Of a stretch of 64,000 bases of DNA, positions 51,250 to 63,100 are shown piece by piece. Below the pieces are notes generated by a model. That model did no database searches. It was not told where the DNA came from and saw nothing but the letters and a program-made list of their open reading frames with translations. Source of the stretch: Plantago major (taxonomy: Eukaryota; Streptophyta; Magnoliopsida; Lamiales; Plantaginaceae); NCBI GenBank assembly GCA_026545765.1, contig JAIFAC010000254.1, positions 62,001 through 126,000 of the forward strand, in the 5' to 3' direction. Numbering within the stretch: position 1 is the first letter of the stretch; each line of letters begins with the position of its first letter. Position numbers and translations under genes: made by a program.

Positions 51250-52971
51250 GAGTGGGGCGGTGGTTCGTCATCCTCTCCTCTCTCCTTTGCTCTATTCTAT
51301 CTTGTAAACGCGAGTTCGTCCTTATAGATATGCTCCTTCAATTTCCATCCCTTATCGGTGTTCCACCATCTTGGTGAATGAAATCGTCGTTTAATATGCG
51401 ACACTTGTGAAACTTCTGATAGCCTTTTTGCGTTCTTACTCTTCTTGCCGCCGTGAGGGGCTTGACCGTGGACGTCCGACTATGAAAAAATTAGAAAATA
51501 TATAAAAAGAATAAAAAAAAGAGAAAGAAGAAAGGAAAAATGATACTAGTAAACATTTTTCTCAACAATAGTTGCCAAGATGTCGGATCTTGATGCATTG
51601 AGCAGGTATAGTCCGCATATCATCTTGGCGGACTTCTCTCCTGTGAAAACCTCATCTCTTTGATCCCTTCTTGAATCGAACTTTCTTGGGCGTTGGTCTT
51701 GCTTCGGATCCTTGCTTTCTTGGGTGGCTCTCCTTTGGAACATTCCTCATGTAATCTTCTCCATACATCACTTCCTCGAGATGTCTTCTAAGTACTTTTC
51801 TTCTTACTTCTTGACTTGAGAGTTTTCTTGAGTTCGAGTTGAGAGTATTAGCATCTGGTGTCGGACCCGTTCTTTATCTTGTGTGGCTCAACCGAAGAAC
51901 CTACGTGTGAAATCGATCGAAAGTCCTTAGATCCTCGTGCTCTCCACATAGCACTTTGCTAGATGCTCCACGGTCGTTTTCTCCTCTTGGATTTGCGAAT
52001 CGAGCGAGAATTTAGAAAACCAGATCTGTCTGGCATATTGATTTATTGACAAGAGGTGTACCAATCCATGGCGACTCGAAGAGTGGGCGAAAGTGAGGGC
52101 TTTAGTGTTGTCCTCATCCTTTGGAATCCATCTTCTTTGTTGAAGCGGGTGACCAGGACAAGCATCCCCATAGTAGTATTCAAGTTTGGGATCACTTGGT
52201 CAATTCTGTTTCTCTCCTTCTCTCTCATGATCTTTGTCACATAGGGATTTGGCCTTGTTGGTAGTTATCTGCTCGTGATCTTTTACAAGACGTCCGAGGC
52301 TTTGGATCTGAGCTTCTAAAGCCTTTTGCTGGGCATAGATCTCGTCTGCCGTCATGATCTCCCATCCTCGGATGCATGGCCACATCCAGCGGGAGTTCGT
52401 TCATCGCGGGCTCTTGGAATTATTTCGCCACTTGATCCACATCCCTCGGAGGCGCTGGGAGTGGAACTTCCGGGTGTCTATTGTTCACGTCTTGGCGCTC
52501 TCTCCTCACTTGACGGCTTCCTTCCCCTTGGATTTGTGGTGATGCCCTTTGTCGATAGATCTGTAAATCCTCCTAGGTTCTTAATCTCCTAATCTCTTTC
52601 GATTGACGTTGTCGTTCCTAACAATCTTGGCTCTGCTGAGGAGGTGTAACCACTAAGGAGTGGTTTGTTGTGGAGCATTGTTGGATCGAGCACTTGGATG
52701 ATCGTTAGCGACTGTCAGCGCATCTCGCTCAATCGAGGTCGTTAGTGTGGACAATCGTCCATCGAGGCATCGTGGTGTTGGGGTGCGGGTGGGCCTTGAG
52801 CTCTGTCGGGCTCGGGCGCACCTTCTTAGGAAGGGCCGGTTGTCGTCCCTCGCTTGGATATCTTCCTCTTACCGTTCGACCCTGCGTCCCGGGTGGGCCA
52901 GGCGTCCCAGCAGCAGATGGTGGAGTTCTTACTGTAGTACCGACTCTCGTTGTTCGTCTTGTTCTTGCCAT
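51250..52971 (-). pseudogene. gag: gag region of the Tat-like element (fossil)
   Basis: The likely start is the ATG at about 52,971 (MARTRRTTRVG), some 30 bases after the primer-binding site. A basic, proline-rich N-terminus is followed by a helical, charge-rich segment near 52,200-52,385 (YAQQKALEAQIQSLGRLV). A later segment near 51,546-51,743 carries YLLNASRSDIL, which resembles the conserved gag stretch of plant Tat/Athila elements. In a live element this would be the capsid/nucleocapsid polyprotein. Here it survives only as separate readable blocks. Confidence 0.6.
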
Positions 52972-53001
52972 TGGTTCGAAAACAGATGCTTTTGTAAGAT
53001 T

Positions 53002-53018
53002 CCCACAGACGCGCCAAA
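53002..53018 (-). promoter_or_regulatory. Primer-binding site
   Basis: Minus strand TTGGCGCGTCTGTGGGA starts within two bases of the LTR end. TGGCGC is the usual beginning of a site complementary to a tRNA 3' end in Ty3/gypsy elements of plants. The primer tRNA cannot be named with confidence. Confidence 0.65.
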
Positions 53019-53019
53019 A

Positions 53020-53923
53020 TGTTGAGGTTAAACCTCCCAACTCCAACACTGCAACTAACCTAATCCAAGCTCGCCTCAACTTGAAGTCCGATAAGAGGTT
53101 GTCAGAAAGAGCACTGAAAGGACTAAGTGGGGGGTTAGAATGGGTTACGGATTGCAAGGTCGATCCAGAATGAAACTCACTCGAAGGAGAGGTGGTAGCT
53201 CTCAATGCAATAGTAATGGGAAAGGTATTATGCTCGGACCACTTATCGACCTCTCACTTACCTTAAGGTCTTGGACCTTGTGCTATATTTATAGTTATCG
53301 TATACTCATGAGGTAGCTCATAAGATGATGCCAAGTGTACGATCCAGATTTGGACACCAATGCTACCTTTGGCCTATGGCCCATTAGTGAACAGTAGTCC
53401 AATACCGATAAGTGGGCCTGGGAGGGTAGTTTGGACCTTTTCCCTCTGAAAGTACTATTCCGCCTGTTGGGTCCGTGTTAGTCCCTCGGACAGATCTGTC
53501 TGCTTGGTTGATCTAAGAATTCCATTAGTTATGTATCAACGTTCCAACAAAAATACTTGTATGCATAAAAAAAAAAGCAAAATAGGCACAAATTGGGTAA
53601 CTCTGGATGTCCGAGCCAAGAGTCTCACGGAAGTATCTCAGTGGTTCTGTTATATACGTTTGGTCTTGAAGTAATGGTGGCGTCAGATCTCTCGTCTGCA
53701 GTCCGTTAAACATCTCTGTCTTGACATGGTCGGAGTTTGGAAGTCCTTTCCTTAGCATTTCGGACTAGGCTGTGGGGATGTAGTGACTTGACGTCTTGGT
53801 CGATTCACTTTAGGCGGACCATGTGAGGTCGGACGATCTTGAATTAAGCTAGTTAAGCCGTGATGCGCTTTAGGACACGCTCTATGGGCGCCTTAGCGGA
53901 TTGGACATATTTACGTATCAACA
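53020..53923 (-). mobile_element. 5' LTR of the Tat-like element
   Basis: The 904-bp segment starts TGTTGATACG on the minus strand and ends CCTCAACA, giving matched TGTTGA/TCAACA ends. The satellite resumes directly outside at ATAATGTCAAG and the primer-binding site lies directly inside. A minus-strand TATA box near 53,290 leaves about 270 bases for R-U5, a reasonable layout. An internal near-copy of the outer end (TTATGTATCAACG at 53,526-53,538) could be taken for an alternative boundary, but the outer end is supported by the satellite joint. Confidence 0.75.
53283..53294 (-). promoter_or_regulatory. TATA box in the LTR
   Basis: CTATAAATATAG on the minus strand, in the position expected for the U3/R promoter of the element. 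It is the best TATA-like site in the LTR. Confidence 0.5.
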
Positions 53924-54110
53924 ATAATGTCAAGCAAAAAAGTCTAAGCATTTAAACAATACTATCACAAGCGAATAACACTACTTGAAAGTAAAACAAC
54001 ACAGGAGGAGTAATAAAATGTTAAACAAAACCTGAAAGCGGTCGATAAACAACAAATGAAGAAGTATAGGATTTTAAATAATAAAGTCTGGTATGAGTTT
54101 CACAAGCGAA
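53924..54110. repeat. Eroded satellite next to the insert
   Basis: The first subunits after the LTR are cut down. Fragments of W, V, Y and Z types are recognisable (GTCTAAGCATTTAAACAATAC, AATAACACTACTTG, GGAGGAGTAATAAAATG) but about half of each subunit is missing. Normal, though noisy, B order resumes by about 54,110. Losses here are larger than in the rest of the noisy array. Confidence 0.65.
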
Positions 54111-57100
54111 AAACTACTTGAGAGTTAAACATCACACAAAAGGAGTGGGATAAACTACAAATGTAAAACTACTGCGAGAGTTAAATAACCTGATAAAGGT
54201 GGAAAAATTACAAGCGGACAAGTCGATTTGAGATTTAAACAACACATGGGAGGAGTAATAAAATAGCGAGCGAAGAATTCTACTTGATAGTAAAACAAAA
54301 CCACAAAGGTGGGATAAAAACAAGCGAACAACTCCACTTGAGAGATAAACAACACACTGGGGGATAATGTCAAGCGAAAAAGTCTATTGGCATTTAAACA
54401 ATACGGAAGGGTATGAGTATCATAAGCGAATAACACTACTTGAAAGTAAAACAACACACATAAGAGTGGGATCAACAACCTGATAAGCAGTGGCATAATT
54501 ACAAGCGGAGAATCGATTTGAGATTGAAACAATACAGGAGGAGTAATAAAATAACGAGCGAAGAACTCTACATGAGAGTTAAACAAAACACAAGCGGTCA
54601 CGATAAACAACAAGCGAACAACTCCACTTGAGAGATAAACAACACACTAAAGGAGTGGGATAATGTTAAATGAAGAAGTCTATTCGATTTAAATAATACC
54701 TTTGGAGTATGAGTTTCACAAGCGAAAAACTACTTGAGAGTTAAACATCACACAAAGGAGTGGGATAAACTACAAATGTAAAACTACACTCGAGAGTTAA
54801 ATAACCTGATAAAGGTGGAAAAATTACAAGCGGAGAAGTCGATTTGAGATTTAAACAACACAGGAGGAGTAATAAAATAACGAGCGAAGAATTCTACTTG
54901 ATAGTAAAACAAAACAAAAGGTGGGATAGAAAATGAGCGAACAACTCCACTTGAGAGATAAACAACACACTAGGGGATAATGTCAAGCGAAAAAGTCTAT
55001 TAGGCATTTAAACAATACGGAAGGAGTATGAGTATCACAAGCGAATAACACTACTTGAAAGTAAAACAACACACATAAATTGGGATCAACAACCTGATAA
55101 GCAGGTGGCATAATTACAAGCGGAGAAGTCGATTTGAGATTGAAACAACACACAGGAGTAATAAAATAACGAGCGAAGAACTCTACATGAGAGTTAAAAA
55201 AACACAAGCGGTGCGATAAACAACAAGCGAACAACTCCACTTGAGAGATAAACAACACACTAAAGGTGGGATAATGTCAAATGAAGAAATCTATTGAGTT
55301 TAAATAATACACGAGTATGAGTTTCACAAGCGAAAAACTCTACTTGAGAGTTAAACATCACACTGAAAGGTGGGATAAACTACAAATATAAAACTACTCG
55401 AGAGTTAAATAACCTGATAAAGGTGGAAAAATTACAAGCGGAGAAGTCGATTTGAGATTTAAACAACACATGAGGAGTAATAAAATAACGAGCGAAGAAT
55501 TCTACTTGATAGTAAAACAAAACCTGAAAAGGTGGGATGAAAACAAGCGAACAACTCCACTTGAGATAAACAACACACTAGAGGGGATAATGTCAAGCGA
55601 AAAAAGTCTATTGACATTTAAACAATACCAAGGAAGGTATGAGTATCATAAGCGAATAACACTACTTGAAAGTAAAACAACACACATAAGGTGGGATCAA
55701 CAACCTGATAAGCAGGTGGCATAATTACAAGCGGAGAAATCGATTTGAGATTGAAACAACACAGGAGGTAATAAAATAACGAGCGAAGAACTACATGAGA
55801 GTTAAACAAAACCACAAGCAGTCACGATAAACAACAAACGAACAACTCCACTTGAGAGATAAACAACACTAAAGGTGGGATAATGTTAAATGAAGAAGTC
55901 TATTAGGATTTAAATAATACCTTTGAGTATGAGTTTCACAAGCGAAAAACTCTACTTGAGAGTTAAACATCACACAAAGAAGTGGGATAAACTACAAATG
56001 TAAAACTCTACTCGAGAGTTAAATAACACAATAAAAGGTGGAAAAATTACAAGCGGAGAAGTCGATTTGAGATTTAAACAACACACGGGAGGAGTAATAA
56101 AATAACGAGCGAAGAATTCTACTTGATAGTAAAACAAAACACAAAAGGTGGGATAGAAAAGCGAACAACTCCACTTGAGAGATAAACAACACTAGAGGGG
56201 ATAATGTCAAGCGAAAAAGTCTATTAAGCATTTAAACAATATACGGAAGGAGTATGAGTATCACAAGCGAATAACACTACTTGAAAGTAAAACAACACAC
56301 ATAAGGAGTGGGATCAACAACCTGATAAGCAGTGGCATAATTACAAGCGGAGAAGTCGATTTGAGATTGAAACAACACAGGAGGAGTAATAAAATAACGA
56401 GCGAAGAACTACATGAGAGTTAAACAAAACCTGAAAAGTCACGATAAACAACAAACAAGCGAACAACTCCACTTGAGAGATAAACAACACACTAAAGGAG
56501 TGGGATAATGTCGAATGAAGAAATCTATTCGGGATTTAAATAATACGAGGAGTATGAGTTTCACAAGCGAAAAACTCTACTTGAGAGTTAAACATCACAC
56601 TAAAGGAGTGGGATAAACTACAAATGTAAAACTACTCGAGAGTTAAATAACCTGATAAAGTGGAAAAATTACAAGCGGAGAAGTCGATTTGAGATTTAAA
56701 CAACACACGGAGGAGTAATAAAATAACGAGCGAAGAATTCTACTTGATAGTAAAACAAAACCCAAAGGAGTGGGATAGAAAACAAGCGAACAACTCCACT
56801 TGAGAGATAAACAACACTGAGGGGATAATGTCAAGCGAAAAAGTCTATTGGCATTTAAACAATACTGAGGAAGGTATGAGTATCACAAGCGAATAACACT
56901 ACTTGAAAGTAAAACAACACACATAAGAATTGGGATCGACAACTGATAAGCAGGTGGCATAATTACAAGCGGAGAAGTCGATTTGAGATTGAAACAACAC
57001 AGGAGGAGTAATAAAATAACGAGCGAAGAACTCTACATGAGAGTTAAACAAAACACAAGCGAGTGCGATAAACAACAAGCGAACAACTCCACTTGAGAGA

Positions 57101-60100
57101 TAAACAACACACTAAAGGTGGGATAATGTCGAATGAAGAAGTCTATTAGGATTTAAATAATACAGGAGTATGAGTTTCACAAGCGAAAAACTCTACTTGA
57201 GAGTTAAACATCACACAAAAGGTGGGATAAACTACAAATGTAAAACCTACTCGAGAGTTAAATAACACAATAAAGGTGGAAAAATTACAAGCGGAGAAGT
57301 CGATTTGAGATTTAAACAACACAGGAGGAGTAATAAAATAACGAGCGAAGAATTCTACTTGATAGTAAAACAAAACCTGAAAGGAGTGGGATGAAAACAA
57401 GCGAACAACTCCACTTGAGAGATAAACAACACCTAGAGGGGATAATGTCAAGCGAAAAAAGTCTATTGGCATTTAAACAATACCGGAAGGAGTATGAGTA
57501 TCACAAGCGAATAACACTACTTGAAAGTAAAACAACACACATAAAAGTGGGATCAACAACCTGATAAGCAGGTGGCATAATTACAAGCGGAGAAGTCGAT
57601 TTGAGATTGAAACAACACAGGAGGAGTAATAAAATAACGAGCGAAGAACTCTACATGAGAGTTAAACAAAACACAAGCAGTCGATAAACAACAAACGAAC
57701 AACTCCACTTGAGAGATAAACAACACACTAAAGGGTGGGATAATGTCAAATGAAGAAGTCTATTAGGATTTAAATAATACCTGAGTATGAGTTTCACAAG
57801 CGAAAACTCTACTTGAGAGTTAAACATCACACAAAAGGAGTGGGATAAACTACAAATGTAAAACTACTCGAGAGTTAAATAACACATAAAAGTGGAAAAA
57901 TTACAAGCGGAGAAGTCGATTTGAGATTTAAACAACACAGGAGGAGTAATAAAATAGCGAGCGAAGAATTCTACTTGATAGTAAAACAAAACCTGAAAAG
58001 GGTGGGATAGAAAACAAGCGAACAACTCCACTTGAGAGATAAACAACACACTAGAGGGGATAATGTCAAGCGAAAAAGTCTATTAGGCATTTAAACAATA
58101 CCGGAAGGAGTATGAGTATCACAAGCGAATAACACTACTTGAAAGTAAAACAACACACATAAGAATTGGGATCAACAACCTGATAAGCAGGTGGCATAAT
58201 TACAAGCGGAGAAGTCGATTTGAGATTGAAACAACACAGGAGGAGTAATAAAATAACGAGCGAAGAACTCTACATGAGAGTTAAACAAAACCTGAAGCAG
58301 GTCGATAAACAACAAGCGAACAACTCCACTTGAGAGATAAACAACACTAAAGGGTGGGATAATGTCAAATGAAGAAGTCTATTGAGTTTAAATAATACAA
58401 GGGGTATGAGTTTCACAAGCGAAAAACTACTTGAGAGTTAAACATCACACAAAGGAGTGGGATAAACTACAAATGTAAAACTACTCGAGGTTAAATAACA
58501 CAATAAAGGAGTGGAAAAATTACAAGCGGAGAAGTCGATTTGAGATTTAAACAACACAGGAGGAGTAATAAAATAACGAGCGAAGAATTCTACTTGATAG
58601 TAAAACAAAACCTGAAAAGTGGGATAGAAAACAAACGAACAACTCCACCTGAGAGATAAACAACACACTAGAGGGGATAATGTCAAACGAAAAAGTCTAT
58701 TAGACATTTAAACAATACACAGAAGGAGTAAGAGTATCACAAACGAATAACACTACTTGAAAGTAAAACAACACACATATGGAGTGGGATCAACAACCTG
58801 ATAAGCAGTGGCATAATTACAAGCGGAGAAGTCGATTTGAGATTGAAACAACACCTGGAGGAGTAATAAAATAACGAGCGAAGAACTCTACATGAGAGTT
58901 AAACAAAACCTGCAGTCACGATAAACAACAAGCGAACAACTCCACTTGAGAGATAAACAACACACTAAAGGGTGGGATAATGTCAAATGAAGAAGTCTAT
59001 TGATTTAAATAATACCAGGAGTATGAGTTTCACAAGCGAAAAACTCTACTTGAGAGTTAAACATCACACAAAAGGTGGGATAAACTACAAATGTAAAACT
59101 CTACTAGAGTTAAATAACCTGATAAAGGGTGGAAAAATTACAAGCGGAGAAGTCGATTTGAGATTTAAACAACACACGGGAGTAATAAAATACGAGCGAA
59201 GAATTCTACTTGATAGTAAAACAAAACCTGAAGGAGTGGGATGAAAACAAAGCGAACAACTCCACTTGAGAGATAAACAACACACTAGAGGGGATAATGT
59301 CAAGCGAAAAAGTCTATTGGCATTTAAACAATACCAGGAAGGAGTATGAGTATCACAAGCGAATAACACTACTTGAAAGTAAAACAACACACATAAGAGT
59401 GGGATCAACAACACAATAAGCAGGTGGCATAATTACAAGCGGAGAAGTCGATTTGAGATTGAAACAACACGGAGGAGTAATAAAATAACGAGCGAAGAAC
59501 TACATGAGAGTTAAACAAAACCTGAAAGGTGGGATAAACAACAAACGAACAACTCCACTTGAGAGATAAACAACACTAAAAAGAGGGATAATGTCAAGCG
59601 AAAAAGTCTATTGACATTTAAACAATACACGAAGGTATGAGTATCACAAGCGAATAACACTACTTGAAAGTAAAACAACACACATAAGGAGTGGGATCAA
59701 CAACCTGATAAGCGAGTGGCATAATTACAAGCGGAGAAGATCGATTTGAGATTGAAACAACACAGGAGGTAATAAAATAACGAGCGAAGAACTCTACATG
59801 AGAGTTAAACAAAACCTGAAGCAGTGCGATAAACAACAAACCAACAACTCTACTTGAGAGATAAACAACACACTAAAGGAGTGGGATAATGTCGAATGAA
59901 GAAGTCTATTGAGTTTAAATAATACAGAGTATGAGTTTCACAAGCGAAAAACTCTACTTGAGAGTTAAACATCACACAAAAGGGTGGGATAAACTACAAA
60001 TGTAAAACTCTACTCGAGTTAAATAACCTGATAAAGTGGAAAAATTACAAGCGGAGAAGTCGATTTGAGATTTAAACAACACAGGAGGAGTAATAAAATA

Positions 60101-63100
60101 ACGAGCGAAGAATTCTACTTGATAGTAAAACAAAACCAAAAGGTGGGATAAAAACAAGCGAACAACTCCACTTGAGAGATAAACAACACCTAGAGGGGAT
60201 AATGTCAAGCGAAAAAGTCTATTGGCATTTAAACAATACAGAAGGAGTATGAGTATCACAAGCGAATAACACTACTTGAAAGTAAAACAACACACATAAG
60301 AGTGGGATCGACAACCTGATAAGCAGGTGGCATAATTACAAGCGGAGAAGTCGATTTGAGATTGAAACAACACAGGAGAGTAATAAAATAACGAGCGAAG
60401 AACTACATGAGAGTTAAACAAAACACAAGCAGTGCGATAAACAACGAACAACTCCACTTGAGAGATAAACAACACACTAAAGGGTGGGATAATGTCGAAT
60501 GAAGAAGTCTATTAGTTTAAATAATACAGGGGTATGAGTTTCACAAGCGAAAAACTACTTGAGAGTTAAACATCACACAAAGGAGTGGGATAAACTACAA
60601 ATGTAAAAACTACTGCAGAGTTAAATAACCTGATAAAGGAGTGGAAAAATTACAAGCGGAGAAGTCGATTTGAGATTTAAACAACACAGGAGGAGTAATA
60701 AAATAACGAGCGAAGAATTCTACTTGATAGTAAAACAAAACCTGAAAGGTGGGATAGAAAACAAAGAACAACTCCACTTGAGAGATAAACAACACCTTAG
60801 AGGGGATAATGTCAAAGAAAAAGTCTATTGGCATTTAAACAATACGGAAGAGTATGAGTATCACAAGCGAATAACACTACTTGAAAGTAAAACAACACAC
60901 ATAAGGAGTGGGATCAACAACCTGATAAGCAGTGGCATAATTACAAGCGGAGAAGTCGATTTGAGATTGAAACAACACCGGAGGAGTAATAAAATAACGA
61001 GCGAAGAACTCTACATGAGAGTTAAACAAAACCTGAAGCAGTCACGATAAACAACAAACGAACAACTCCACTTGAGAGATAAACAACACACTAAAGGTGG
61101 GATAATGTCAAATGAAGAAGTCTATTGAGTTTAAATAATACGGGAGTATGAGTTTCACAAGCGAAAAACTCTACTTGAGAGTTAAACATCACACAAAAGG
61201 TGGGATAAACTACAAATGTAAAACTACTACTCGAGTTAAATAACCTGATAAAGGTGGAAAAATTACAAGCGGAGAAGTCGATTTGAGATTTAAACAACAC
61301 GGGAGGAGTAATAAAATACGAGCGAAGAATTCTACTTGATAGTAAAACAAAACCTGAAAAGTGGGATAAAAACAAGCGAACAACTCCACTTGAGAGATAA
61401 ACAACACACTAGAGGGGATAATGTCAAGCGAAAAAGTCTATTAGGCATTTAAACAATACGGAAGGAGTATGAGTATCACAAGCGAATAACACTACTTGAA
61501 AGTAAAACAACACACATAAGAGTGGGATCAACAACACAATAAGCAGGTGGCATAATTACAAGCGGAGAAGTCGATTTGAGATTGAAACAACACAGGAGGA
61601 GTAATAAAATAACGAGCGAAGAACTCTACATGAGAGTTAAACAAAACACAAGCAGTCGATAAACAACAAGCGAACAACTCCACTTGAGAGATAAACAACA
61701 CACTAAAGGGTGGGATAATGTCAAATGAAGAAGTCTATTGAGTTTAAATAATACTGGAGGTATGAGTTTCACAAGCGAAAAACTACTTGAGAGTTAAACA
61801 TCACACAAAGGAGTGGGATAAACTACAAATGTAAAACTACTCGAGAGTTAAATAACCTGATAAAGGTGGAAAAATTACAAGCGGAGAAGTCGATTTGAGA
61901 TTTAAACAACACACGGGAGGTAATAAAATACGAGCGAAGAATTCTACTTGATAGTAAAACAAAACCTGAAAAGGTGGGATAGAAAACAAGCGAACAACTC
62001 CACTTGAGAGATAAACAACACACTAGAGGGGATAATGTCAAGCGAAAAAGTCTATTGACATTTAAACAATACGGAAGGAGTATGAGTATCACAAGCGAAT
62101 AACACTACTTGAAAGTAAAACAACACACATAAGAAGTGGGATCAACACGATAAGCGAGTGGCATAATTACAAGCGGAGAAGTCGATTTGAGATTGAAACA
62201 ACACAGGAGGAGTAATAAAATAACGAGCGAAGAACTCTACATGAGAGTTAAACAAAACACAAGCAGTGCGATAAACAACAAACGAACAACTCCACTTGAG
62301 AGATAAACAACACACTAAAGGAGTGGGATAATGTCGAATGAAGAAGTCTATTCAGGATTTAAATAATACAGGAGTATGAGTTTCACAAGCGAAAAACTAC
62401 TTGAGAGTTAAACATCACACAAAAGTGGGATAAACTACAAATGTAAAACTACTACTCGAGTTAAATAACACAATAAAGTGGAAAAATTACAAGCGGAGAA
62501 GTCGATTTGAGATTTAAACAACACGGGAGGAGTAATAAAATAACGAGCGAAGAATTCTACTTGATAGTAAAACAAAACCTGAAAGTGGGATGAAAACAAG
62601 CGAACAACTCCACTTGAGAGATAAACAACACCTTAGGGGATAATGTCAAGCGAAAAAGTCTATTGGCATTTAAACAATACACGGAAGGAGTATGAGTATC
62701 ACAAGCGAATAACACTACTTGAAAGTAAAACAACACACATAAGAAGTGGGATCGACAACCTGATAAGCAGGTGGCATAATTACAAGCGGAGAAGTCGATT
62801 TGAGATTGAAACAACACAGGAGGTAATAAAATAACGAGCGAAGAACTACATGAGAGTTAAACAAAACACAAGCAGTCGATAAACAACAAGCGAACAACTC
62901 CACTTGAGAGATAAACAACACACTAAAGGTGGGATAATGTCGAATGAAGAAGTCTATTGAGTTTAAATAATACAGGGTATGAGTTTCACAAGCGAAAAAC
63001 TCTACTTGAGAGTTAAACATCACACAAAAGGAGTGGGATAAACTACAAATGTAAAACTACTAAGGAGTTAAATAACCTGATAAAAAGTGGAAAAATTACA

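Larger units (their letters stand above)
42651..53923 (-). mobile_element. Ty3/gypsy LTR retrotransposon fossil, Tat-like
   Basis: An 11.3-kb insert, much less A-rich than the satellite, read on the minus strand: LTR at 53,020-53,923, primer-binding site, gag, protease, reverse transcriptase, RNase H, a second RNase H-like block, integrase, then about 4.5 kb of 3' region. The domain order is Ty3/gypsy. The extra RNase H block before integrase, the TGGCGC primer-binding site and the long 3' region are traits of the plant Tat clade. The element is clearly non-functional, with many breaks throughout and no second LTR found. Its age cannot be set by LTR comparison. No target-site duplication is seen, and about 100 bp of satellite is missing between the flanks. 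Confidence 0.85.

Noticed and set aside
52745-53173. Plus-strand frame of 142 codons overlapping the gag start and LTR
   Set aside because: It is antisense to the primer-binding site, the LTR end and the gag start, which explain the sequence better, and it has no known domain.
53526-53538. Alternative, shorter LTR ending at TTATGTATCAACG
   Set aside because: The outer end at 53,923 joins satellite directly and gives matched TGTTGA/TCAACA ends, and the TATA position fits the 904-bp LTR better. The internal site is probably chance or an old internal repeat.
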